From Gemmatimonadota bacterium (GTDB lineage: Bacteria > Latescibacterota > UBA2968 > UBA8231), in the NCBI GenBank assembly GCA_018673255.1, contig JABHDC010000174.1, positions 25,711 through 89,710 on the forward strand: a stretch of DNA of 64,000 bases. The letters are read 5' to 3'. The position numbers were made by a program, and so were the translations under genes. The notes below the pieces were generated by a model that was given only the letters and a program-made list of their open reading frames with translations, was not told the DNA's origin and made no database searches. Positions 1 to 7,884 of this stretch are shown piece after piece. The first letter of the stretch is position 1. Each line of letters opens with the position of its first letter.

Positions 1-80
1 GGAAACGCTGATCGAAGGTCTTGCCTACTATCGAGAAAACGGCCGCAACTGACATTCCAACGACGACGGAGCACGCTCCA

Positions 81-1172
81 ATGGCAACGATGGGTAACAC
101 TTCTCTGGCAGGGCTGGCACAACTTCGATCGGGCGTGAAAACCTGTCGGTTCTCCTCCTGGGATCAAACGGGCGGCAATATGGACAACTGGCCCATCAAG
201 GCCGGGGAGACCGTCACGCTGGGAGAGGCCGCGGGTCCCGGCTGCGTGCGTCATATCTGGATGACGACCTCTGAGAATGAGAACAACCTGAAGCGGCTCG
301 TCTTGCGGGCCTACTGGGATGGCGAGGAAACGCCGTCGATTCAATGCCCCGTAGGCGACTTCTTCGGTCTGGGCCACGCAAAGCCGATCTACTATGAGTC
401 ACTGCCCGTGCAGACCTCGTATCTGGGTATGAACTGCTGGTGGTCGATGCCCTTCGCCAGTGGCGCCCGCTTCGAGGTAACGAATGACTCGGACACGGAC
501 AGCTTCCTTTACTTCTACGTCGACTACGAGTCCTGGGCCGATCCTGCCGAAGCGACAGCAACGGGGCGCTTCCACGCGAATTGGCGGCGGGAACTGGTCA
601 TACGCGGTGATGCGCCGGTGGGCCCCAATGCCTCCGGCCAGGAGCAGCGACTGAATGCCACAGGAGAAGACAACTTCCTCGTCCTCGACGTGACGGGGAA
701 GGGACACTACGCCGGTTGTTACCTCCACATCGATACGAATGAGACGGGTTGGTGGGGTGAAGGGGATGACATGTTCTTCATCGATGGCGAGGCCTGGCCA
801 CCCCGGCTCCACGGGACGGGCACGGAAGACTATTTCTGCGGCGCCTGGAACTACAACCAACTCGAAGTGCCCTACTCGACGCCGTACTACGGCTACCACT
901 TCAAGGGCAACCAGGACTATACCGGCAAACACTCCCAGTATCGCTTCCACGTGGAGGATCCGGTCTTCTTCGAGAAGAGTCTGCGATTCTCCATCGAGCA
1001 CGGCCACGCCAACGATCGCCAGGGCGACTGGATCAGCACGGCCTTCTGGTATCAGACGGGGCGCACCGAGCCGCTGCCGGATGTGGGCGACTTCACCAAC
1101 CGTGAACCCTACGGCTTCGGCAGTCTGGAACGCTGGCCAGGCAAGGATCGCACGCAGCTGCCTGCCAAGTAG
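81..1172 (+). CDS. DUF2961 / GH172-like glycoside hydrolase
   Basis: Recognised as a DUF2961 (GH172) protein. The N-terminus has the family pattern: LAQLRSGVKTCRFSSWDQTG, then a GPGCVRHIW block. The core has GWWGEGDDMFF followed by GTGTEDYF. The two glutamates in these blocks lie about 22 residues apart, as expected for the acid pair of characterised GH172 alpha-fructofuranosidases/difructose-dianhydride enzymes (family knowledge). It has no signal peptide. An open frame continues upstream to a TTG at 21, but the ATG at 81 has a GGAG 10 bases upstream and starts just before the conserved domain, so I prefer it (363 aa). It lies next to a GH32 operon, which may mean a fructan-type substrate (inference). 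The true substrate is not visible from sequence. Confidence 0.85.
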   Translation: MATMGNTSLAGLAQLRSGVKTCRFSSWDQTGGNMDNWPIKAGETVTLGEAAGPGCVRHIWMTTSENENNLKRLVLRAYWDGEETPSIQCPVGDFFGLGHAKPIYYESLPVQTSYLGMNCWWSMPFASGARFEVTNDSDTDSFLYFYVDYESWADPAEATATGRFHANWRRELVIRGDAPVGPNASGQEQRLNATGEDNFLVLDVTGKGHYAGCYLHIDTNETGWWGEGDDMFFIDGEAWPPRLHGTGTEDYFCGAWNYNQLEVPYSTPYYGYHFKGNQDYTGKHSQYRFHVEDPVFFEKSLRFSIEHGHANDRQGDWISTAFWYQTGRTEPLPDVGDFTNREPYGFGSLERWPGKDRTQLPAK

Positions 1173-1195
1173 TGGATCCCCAGGCCGGCGTAGCG

Positions 1196-2479
1196 TCAGT
1201 CGCCGGCCTCTTCGGGTTTCGTGTCCTTGAAGACGAAGAACAGGATCAGGGCGCTCATCAGGCGAGTCGTGCCAGCCAGGGCGAAGGTCGCCCAGTATCC
1301 GTATTCGACGATGAGGAAACCGGCGGCAAGACTGGCGATCCCCGACGGTATCTGGAAGCCGGTGACGCGCAGGCTCTGCATGCGTGCCCAGTATCGGCTG
1401 GGGATGATCTGGGTTGTGTAGGTCATCTCTGTTGGCATGGTGATCGCCTCGACGAGCCCGGCCAGCAGGAAGCAGGCCATCCCCAGGGGAAGGTTGTCCG
1501 CGAAGCCGAGAACCACCAGGGCGAGGGAGCCGACGATCCGCGTGGGCACGATGGTGTTGATCGCACCCAGTCGCCGCACCAGGGCCGGTGCCAGGACGGT
1601 ACAGGGAACCGCCACAACCTGGCTCAGGAAGAAGACCAGGCCGATGACCGGTGTCGACAGGCCCACGGCCTGCTGGAAGAAAACGTTGAAGAAGGGGAAG
1701 GAGAAACCCATGGATGCGCCCCGGCAGATACTGATGGCGCCAAAGGCGACAAAGGTGCGCAGTGGGAATGGGGCCGCGCCGGTCTGCTCTCTCGCTTGAT
1801 CTTGCGGCGCTTTGACATGCACACCGATCAATGGCAGCAATGCCACCAGGCACAGGGCGGCACCGACATACAGTGCCCAGCGGTAGGGCTCTGGCAGATC
1901 CGTGCCGGTGTCCGTCAATCGCCCCATCAACCCGGGCAGTGATCCGGCGACCAGACTCAAGGCCATGCGGGTCACCGTCTGGATGCTGATCCAGATCGCG
2001 ATGGCCTGGGCCCGTCGCTGCGGCCGGGCATTCTCGCTCAGGAAGGGGACGTGGTTGACCCAGATGAAGGTGCCCGCTGTCCCCGACACAAAGGACAGGG
2101 CCAGCAGGAAAGCCGGATTCGTGACTGTGCAGAGACCCACCTGGGTGGTGGCCATGATCGCTGCCGCTGCCAACAGGAAGGGTTTGCGACCGATTCGATC
2201 GCTGATGATTCCCGTTGGAATGGCCAGCAGTCCGGAGGCGATCGGTGCCAGACCCGCCATCTGCCCGATGAAGTCTTCCTGATAACCCAGCCTGGTCAGA
2301 TACAGATTGTAGAGGAGCGACTGGATCGCCATCCCGGCGAAGAGCGGGATGCCGAATAGGAAGAATCGGCGGACATTCGGGCTGTATTCGCGGAGATTGT
2401 AGCCGCTGAAAAGGTCGCTCAAGGCGTCGGTCGGTTGGCGTCGGGTCAGGTCAGATCGCGGCAGGCACGTCGTTCGCAT
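1196..2479 (-). CDS. MFS transporter (12-TM type)
   Basis: Major facilitator superfamily permease of about 427 residues. The N-terminal half has FGIPLFAGMAIQSLLYNLYL followed by the MFS loop 2-3 motif variant GIISDRIGRKP, and hydrophobic segments recur to the C-terminus. This is the usual length for a 12-helix MFS protein. Substrate unknown. It is read away from the sugar-acid operon that starts at 2615, with about 135 bases between, so the two may share a regulatory region. The open frame extends to 2551, but the extra 24 residues are basic and unlike a membrane protein start, so the ATG at 2479 is preferred. Its stop faces the end of the GH172-like gene only 23 bases away (convergent). Confidence 0.85.
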   Translation of the reverse strand: MRTTCLPRSDLTRRQPTDALSDLFSGYNLREYSPNVRRFFLFGIPLFAGMAIQSLLYNLYLTRLGYQEDFIGQMAGLAPIASGLLAIPTGIISDRIGRKPFLLAAAAIMATTQVGLCTVTNPAFLLALSFVSGTAGTFIWVNHVPFLSENARPQRRAQAIAIWISIQTVTRMALSLVAGSLPGLMGRLTDTGTDLPEPYRWALYVGAALCLVALLPLIGVHVKAPQDQAREQTGAAPFPLRTFVAFGAISICRGASMGFSFPFFNVFFQQAVGLSTPVIGLVFFLSQVVAVPCTVLAPALVRRLGAINTIVPTRIVGSLALVVLGFADNLPLGMACFLLAGLVEAITMPTEMTYTTQIIPSRYWARMQSLRVTGFQIPSGIASLAAGFLIVEYGYWATFALAGTTRLMSALILFFVFKDTKPEEAGD

Positions 2480-2614
2480 CACTCGTCGTGTGCGGGCCTC
2501 CGGGACACAATCTACACAGTTGGGCCAATGCCGGATTGGCACGCAACGCATGGAATCCTTGTTTTTGAGGTGACACGCCGGTCACATGATGCCCGCGTAC
2601 AGAAGGATGACGCC

Positions 2615-4888
2615 GTGAAGATCACATCCATCGAGCCCCATCAGATCCACGTGCCGTATATCGAACGCGGCGCTTACGAGTTGAGCCACTTCCACGATCT
2701 GACGGCTCGCACCGTATATGTGGTGCGAACCGATGAAGGCCTGGTCGGGCTGGGAGAGGGTGCCGGCATCGAGTCGGACGAAGTGATCGATCGGTATCTG
2801 GGCACCAACCCCTTCCAATGGATGGGCGACGAGACGTCACTGGCCCTGGGTACGGCGATGTATGATCTGATGGGCAAGGCGGCAGGAGTGCCCGTATATC
2901 AGCTCTTCGGGCAGAAGCAGCGATCGTGGGTGCCGGTGGCGGCCTGGACGGTCAGTTCGCACCCCGAGCGTATGGCAGCAGCTGTCGCCGACTACGCCGA
3001 AGCTGGCTACACGTGGATGAAGTTCCACCTGTCGCCCTTCGAGAATGTCATCGATCAGACTGAGGCGATGCAGCGGGTGGCACCGGAGGGTTTCCGGTTA
3101 CACTACGACTTCACCATGCACGGTACGGACGATCACATGCCGAGCCTGCTGGATCGCCTGGCTGAGTATCCCATTGCCGGTTGTTTCGAAGATCCGCTGC
3201 CCGGAGAGGATCTGGACGGCTACATCGAACTCAAGCAACGGGCACGCCGGCCGATCGTCCTCCATCACTTCCCGACGCAGGCCACCTATGAGGTCCTGCG
3301 CCGGCCGGCCGATGCCTATATGCTCGGCCATTCCCTCATCGGCGTTGCGCAGAAGCGTGCCGGGTTGTTCGCCGCAGCGGGCGCACCCTTCATGCTGCAG
3401 AATACGGGCAGTGACATCACGCGGGCCATGACGACACACATGATGGCCGCATTCCCGACGGCGAACTTTCACTTCGTCACCACGACGGAGATTCTCAGCG
3501 AACGCTTCGTGCAGCAGCCGCTGGATCCGGTGAATGGCTTCATCCGCGTTCCGGAGACCCCTGGCCTCGGTGTTGATCTCGATGAGGAGAAGCTGGCCGA
3601 ACTCGAGGCGCTCGAGCCTCTGCCGGCGCGACGTTTCCTCCTGCATTCCGTCTATGCCAATGGCGCCCGCCTGCGGACCCGGAAGGATCCGGCAAATCCC
3701 CACTTCATGGTGCGACCTGACTGGAGTCGGGAGTTGCCACCGGTCAGCTTCGTGGCGCCCCAGACAACCAGCTACTGGGACGATGATGGCACGAAGGAGT
3801 TCGCCGCCGAATACGCTCGCATCGAGGGCGAGGGGACGCAGCTTGAGCAGGTGGATCCAGCGGGATGCGATCGCGCCCAGGTTCTGTCGACGCACGTGTT
3901 GTGCCGGCAACCGGACCGATACATCGGCTGGCCGACGATCCAGCGTTGCGCTTCAGGTGAGCTGCTCGTCGTCTTCTCGGGGGATCGGGAAGAACACGTC
4001 TGTCCCTGGGGGAAGATGCACCTGGTGCGCAGTGACGACGACGGCCAGAGCTGGTCGGCGGCGCAGATCATTCGTGATGGTCCCCTCGACGATCGTGATG
4101 CGGGCATCATCGAGACGCGCGCGGGCACGCTGGTTTCCAGCTGGTTTACCTCTCTGGCCTTTGAGAGCAATGATGCCTTTGCCGATCACGCGGCGACGCT
4201 GACCCCGAAGGTGCGAGAAGACGAGTTGGGGCACTGGGTGCATCGGTCCACCGATGGCGGACAGAGCTGGGGTGACAAGATCCGCGTCGAAGGCACGGCG
4301 CCCCACGGGCCGATCCAGTTGCAGGATGGGCGACTGTTGCTGATTGGCAACACCGTGATCGATGGAGAGCCGGCTGTCGTCGCCGAGGAATCCGGCGATG
4401 ATGGAGAGAGCTGGTCCGTCGTCGGCCGGATTCAGGCCACACCCGGACATGAGAATGCACACCTCTGTGAACCCCACCTGGTGGAGACGGCCAGTGGCCG
4501 GATCGTGGCTCTGTTCCGAACGGAATACCCTGATCGCATCCGCCGCGTGTTGTTCCAGTCGCACAGTGACGACGGGGGCAAGTCCTGGACACCGGCCCAA
4601 CCCACGGCGATCCGCGGCTTCCCGCCGCACCTGATGCGTCTGGCCGATGATCGATTGCTGGTCGTGTACGGTCGTCGAACCGAACCCTTCGGAGAATTCG
4701 CCCGCGTCAGTCGGGATGAAGGCAATACCTGGGGGGAAGAGATGATGCTTTCGCCGTCGCACTCCAGTGACCTTGGTTATCCTGCCTCGACACAGCTGGC
4801 AGATGGTTCGATCTACACCGTTTTCTATCAGATTGCGAAGCCCGGTGAACAGACCAGCCTCCTCGGCGTGCGCTGGCGGCTGCGATGA
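2615..4888 (+). CDS. Enolase-superfamily (MR/MLE-like) and sialidase/BNR fusion protein
   Basis: A single 757-residue protein with two halves. Residues 1 to about 370 are a mandelate racemase/muconate lactonising enzyme-like fold: capping-domain start VKITSIEPHQIHVPYIERG, then strands ending in YTWMKFHL, LHYDF, CFEDPLP and VLHHFP. Residues about 425-757 are a sialidase-type beta-propeller with five Asp-boxes (SDDDGQSW 473, STDGGQSW 545, SGDDGESW 593, SDDGGKSW 651, SRDEGNTW 699) and the entry motif GWPTIQR. The start is the GTG at 2615, with AAGGA about 8 bases upstream. The frame is open back to 2435, but that part is unlike the family. First gene of a five-gene overlapping operon. Metal ligands Asp165 and Glu192 are present. 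The third ligand position and the second lysine of KxK look replaced by histidines. Reaction unknown. Confidence 0.85.
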   Translation: MKITSIEPHQIHVPYIERGAYELSHFHDLTARTVYVVRTDEGLVGLGEGAGIESDEVIDRYLGTNPFQWMGDETSLALGTAMYDLMGKAAGVPVYQLFGQKQRSWVPVAAWTVSSHPERMAAAVADYAEAGYTWMKFHLSPFENVIDQTEAMQRVAPEGFRLHYDFTMHGTDDHMPSLLDRLAEYPIAGCFEDPLPGEDLDGYIELKQRARRPIVLHHFPTQATYEVLRRPADAYMLGHSLIGVAQKRAGLFAAAGAPFMLQNTGSDITRAMTTHMMAAFPTANFHFVTTTEILSERFVQQPLDPVNGFIRVPETPGLGVDLDEEKLAELEALEPLPARRFLLHSVYANGARLRTRKDPANPHFMVRPDWSRELPPVSFVAPQTTSYWDDDGTKEFAAEYARIEGEGTQLEQVDPAGCDRAQVLSTHVLCRQPDRYIGWPTIQRCASGELLVVFSGDREEHVCPWGKMHLVRSDDDGQSWSAAQIIRDGPLDDRDAGIIETRAGTLVSSWFTSLAFESNDAFADHAATLTPKVREDELGHWVHRSTDGGQSWGDKIRVEGTAPHGPIQLQDGRLLLIGNTVIDGEPAVVAEESGDDGESWSVVGRIQATPGHENAHLCEPHLVETASGRIVALFRTEYPDRIRRVLFQSHSDDGGKSWTPAQPTAIRGFPPHLMRLADDRLLVVYGRRTEPFGEFARVSRDEGNTWGEEMMLSPSHSSDLGYPASTQLADGSIYTVFYQIAKPGEQTSLLGVRWRLR

Positions 4889-5139
4889 TCGTTGTAGAGA
4901 GGATGATGCGCCAGATATTGAAGGAGTCGACACTGCTCACGTTGCTGTTCGTCGTCGCCGTGTTCATGGGCGCTGGTCCCGGACTGCACCTGATCAACCC
5001 TGATGCAGCTGACCCGCAGGCGGTCTTCGTCACCTTCGGGCTGCCGACGATCTACGTGTGGGGCCTCTTCTGGTATATCGTGCAATTCGGCGTGATTGTC
5101 GTCGCCTATCGGCGACACTGGACGCACGACGATGACTGA
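4885..5139 (+). CDS. Small two-helix membrane protein, symporter partner
   Basis: An 84-residue protein with two hydrophobic spans (roughly residues 14-36 and 48-74) and a charged C-terminal tail ending HWTHDDD. Its ATG overlaps the stop of the fusion gene (ATGA) and its stop lies inside the start of the next gene, a sodium:solute symporter. Small two-helix proteins of the DUF997/DUF485/DUF3311 kind are commonly encoded directly before SSS-family symporters, so an accessory subunit role is inferred from context and topology. I cannot assign it to one of those families by eye. A second start (ATGATG at 4903) is possible. Confidence 0.7.
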   Translation: MIVVERMMRQILKESTLLTLLFVVAVFMGAGPGLHLINPDAADPQAVFVTFGLPTIYVWGLFWYIVQFGVIVVAYRRHWTHDDD

Positions 5140-6757
5140 GTCTCTCGATGCGGGTCTGGGGCGCGCTCCTTATGTGATGATCGTCCTCTATCTGGGCGTG
5201 CTGCTCGTATTCGGTATCCTGGGATATCGGCGACGGCAGACGGACAGCGAGGAAGACTACTACCTGGCGGGTCGTTCGCAGGGCTGGATCGTGTCGTCCC
5301 TGACGATCATGGCCACCTTCTTCAGTTCCTTCGCCCTGCTCGGTGCGCCGGGCATGGTCTATCGAGACGGCGTCGTCTTTGCCCTGTTCAGTCTGAACGT
5401 GCCCGTCGCCGGTGTCGCTATCTATCTGCTCGGTGCGCGCATCCGTCGGGCAGGGCTCGAGGGAGGCTTCGTCACGCCGGCGGATATGATCGCCGCACAC
5501 TATCAGGCTCCCGTGTCCCTGCGCCTGCTGGTGGCCCTGGTGGGCCTGCTCTACGCCGTGCCCTACGTGGTGATGCAGATCCAGGCGGGTGGCATCGTCT
5601 CGCAGCAGCTGTTCGGTCGTGATGCCTTCGAGACGGGTGCCTGTATTCTGGCCCTGATCACCATGCTCTACATCATGGTGGGCGGCATGCGTTCAGTGGC
5701 CTGGACCGATGCGGTGCAGGGCGCCCTGCTGGTGGGCGGCATGCTGCTGGCAGGGATCGCGGCCGTTGCCGTGCTCGGCGGGCCGGGCGCGTTCTTCGAT
5801 GCTGTGGCCGATCTGCCGCCCCGCTCGCTGTCGGCGCCCGGCACGTTGGGGCGCTGGACGCCGGAGGTGCTGTTCACGGCATCGATCTTCGCCTCACTCG
5901 GATCGATGATCCAGCCGGCGCAGTGGATGCGCTTCTATGCGGCCAGATCCACTCAGGTGCTCAGGCGATCGGCGCTGATCTTCGCCGCCGTGCTGACCCT
6001 CTGCTTCTTCTTTGGTGTCATGCTCGTCGGCCTGGGCGGGCAGGTCCTGTATCCCCTGGTGGATGCAGCCGGCAGTTACAGTTTTGATGCAGCGGGCCGG
6101 GTGTTGCCCCATGCGGCGGTGGGACAATCGGCACGTGAATTCGATCAGATCCTGGTGGTGGTGCTCAAGAATCATCTGCCGGAGTTGCTCGGCTCGGCAG
6201 GTGTCGTGCTGGCCTCACTGATCCTGGTGGCGATCATGGCAGCGGCAATGAGCACAGCCGACTCAAATCTGCATGCGCTCAGTGCCCTGGTGACCCACGA
6301 CATCTACGACCAGTTCATTCGGCCTCAGGCCAGTCAACGTGAGCGGGTGTGGGTGGGGCGGCTGCTGATCTTTGTGGTGACGAGTCTGGCTCTGTTGCTG
6401 GTTGTGATCGCCCATCGATCAGAGAGCAATCCGCTGTCGATGATCGTCATCCTGGGGCTACTGGCGATCGCCTTCTCGACCCAGTTGCTGCCCCTGACCA
6501 TCGACATGCTGTTTCTGAAGCGGGGCACCCGTGAAGGCGCCATTGCTGGATTGGTCGCTGGCGTGGTGACCATCTTCGTTCTCAGCCCCTTCTTCCCCAT
6601 GCTGGCTGGTGACGCACTGGGTGGTGTGCTGGCGACGATGCGTGGCATGATCGACACTGGCGCCTGGGGTCTGGTCGTCAACGTCACGGCCTTTGTCCTC
6701 GTCAGCCTGCAGACCCAGAAGCCGACACATCTTATAGATCACACGGAGGCAGAATGA
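5132..6757 (+). CDS. Sodium:solute symporter (SSS family)
   Basis: Inner-membrane Na+-coupled transporter of about 541 residues. The N-terminal helix is followed by DSEEDYYLAGRS, the typical SSS helix 1-2 signature, then SSLTIMATFFSSFALLGAPG. Later features include YIMVGGMRSVAWTDAVQG and AAAMSTADSNLHALSALVTHD, both typical of the family. About 13 hydrophobic helices can be picked out. The ATG at 5132 overlaps the preceding gene by 8 bases. An upstream in-frame ATG at 5096 would add 12 polar residues and is less likely. It ends in an ATGA overlap with the oxidoreductase gene. Solute unknown. The operon context suggests a sugar, sugar acid or the product of the neighbouring glycosidases. Confidence 0.92.
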   Translation: MTESLDAGLGRAPYVMIVLYLGVLLVFGILGYRRRQTDSEEDYYLAGRSQGWIVSSLTIMATFFSSFALLGAPGMVYRDGVVFALFSLNVPVAGVAIYLLGARIRRAGLEGGFVTPADMIAAHYQAPVSLRLLVALVGLLYAVPYVVMQIQAGGIVSQQLFGRDAFETGACILALITMLYIMVGGMRSVAWTDAVQGALLVGGMLLAGIAAVAVLGGPGAFFDAVADLPPRSLSAPGTLGRWTPEVLFTASIFASLGSMIQPAQWMRFYAARSTQVLRRSALIFAAVLTLCFFFGVMLVGLGGQVLYPLVDAAGSYSFDAAGRVLPHAAVGQSAREFDQILVVVLKNHLPELLGSAGVVLASLILVAIMAAAMSTADSNLHALSALVTHDIYDQFIRPQASQRERVWVGRLLIFVVTSLALLLVVIAHRSESNPLSMIVILGLLAIAFSTQLLPLTIDMLFLKRGTREGAIAGLVAGVVTIFVLSPFFPMLAGDALGGVLATMRGMIDTGAWGLVVNVTAFVLVSLQTQKPTHLIDHTEAE

Positions 6758-7884
6758 CCAGCACCGATCCGCGTCGCTATCGCGTCGCCATCGTCGGTGG
6801 CGCCGGCATGTGGGGGCGCCATTACCTGACATCCGCCGTTGAGCATGAGCAGTGCGATCCGATCCTCGTCGATACATCAGATCGGCGCGACGAGTTCGCC
6901 GAGCATCACGGCGTGACCGATGTGTATGCGACACTCGACGAGTTATTCGCCAACGAAGTGCCAGATGTCGTGTGCTGCGTATTGCCCGTGCAAGTGGCTC
7001 CATCGCAGGTGCTGGCCTGCGTCGAGGCAGGCGTGAGGGTGGTGTCCTGCGAGAAGCCGATCGCCGTCGAACTGGCTGAAGCGGATCATGTGGTGAAGAC
7101 CTGCCGCGACCGGGGTGTCGCCTTCGGATGCGCCACTGCCCACTACGAAGTGCCCCTGCTATATGAGACGGCGGCCTGGCTTGCCTCGGGTGAGTTTGGT
7201 CAGATCACGGGTGCCGCCATTCCAGGCGGGCTGCCTGTCGAGGTCGCCGGGGCTGGCTGTGTACAGATGACCCAGCTGCGCGGTCTCACGGGCAGGGAAA
7301 TCGAGTGGGTCGAGGGGTGGGAGCTGGCGTCTGAGGGTGGCTATCGGGCACCGGAGGCGAGTGATCTGGAGGCGGATTGCCCGGCCTACGGGCGCATGGG
7401 CCTGACGGGTGATATCATCTGTGAAGTGCCCCAGCCCCTGGGCGAAGGGCCCGTTCGCTGTCGCGTGTCGGTCACCACGACCGAGGGCCGACTGTATCTG
7501 CAGTACCCGCTTCCGATCATTCTGCAGGGAGAAGGGGCGCGGGCCACACCGGTCTACCCGGACTTCCTCGAGCAGGAGACCGGCTGGCGTTCGATGACAC
7601 CGCGCCTTCAATCCCTGTTGGATGCTGTAGATGCCGGCGACGGACAGGTGAAGTGTTCCGGCCACGACTACCGGCAGGCCCTGGAAGCGGCGATCGCCTT
7701 CAAGTTGTCGGCAGCCAATGGCCACGAGCGGATCGATCTGCCCCTTGTCGATCGATCGCACAAGATCTATCCCCATCCCTATCGCATGCGGGGAGGAGAT
7801 GTCGCGGGCTACGAGAGCATCGGCTACGAGTCGGCGCCACAAGTTGAGCAGCGGCGGGCCCGGCGCAAGAAATCAAAGTCATGA
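6754..7884 (+). CDS. Gfo/Idh/MocA family oxidoreductase
   Basis: NAD(P)-dependent sugar dehydrogenase-like protein of 376 residues. The N-terminal Rossmann motif is VAIVGGAGMWGRHYL, and the family motif CEKPIAVELAEADHV lies near residue 96. The C-terminal half is the alpha/beta domain with a central region that reads like a substrate site. The protein ends in a basic tail (RRARRKKSKS), which is unusual for the family. ATGA overlaps at both ends place it firmly in the operon 2615-9464. Such enzymes oxidise or reduce ring hydroxyls of sugars. Here it probably works on the imported sugar, but the exact substrate cannot be read. Confidence 0.9.
   Translation: MTSTDPRRYRVAIVGGAGMWGRHYLTSAVEHEQCDPILVDTSDRRDEFAEHHGVTDVYATLDELFANEVPDVVCCVLPVQVAPSQVLACVEAGVRVVSCEKPIAVELAEADHVVKTCRDRGVAFGCATAHYEVPLLYETAAWLASGEFGQITGAAIPGGLPVEVAGAGCVQMTQLRGLTGREIEWVEGWELASEGGYRAPEASDLEADCPAYGRMGLTGDIICEVPQPLGEGPVRCRVSVTTTEGRLYLQYPLPIILQGEGARATPVYPDFLEQETGWRSMTPRLQSLLDAVDAGDGQVKCSGHDYRQALEAAIAFKLSAANGHERIDLPLVDRSHKIYPHPYRMRGGDVAGYESIGYESAPQVEQRRARRKKSKS

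Noticed and set aside
399..1853. Long minus-strand open frame of 484 codons across the GH172-like and MFS genes
   Set aside because: It crosses two recognisable genes, including the MFS gene on its own strand in another frame, and its translation is Arg-rich without any domain.
2435..2614. Longer N-terminus for the enolase-sialidase fusion
   Set aside because: The 60 extra residues do not resemble the family, while the GTG at 2615 has a good ribosome site and the usual domain start.
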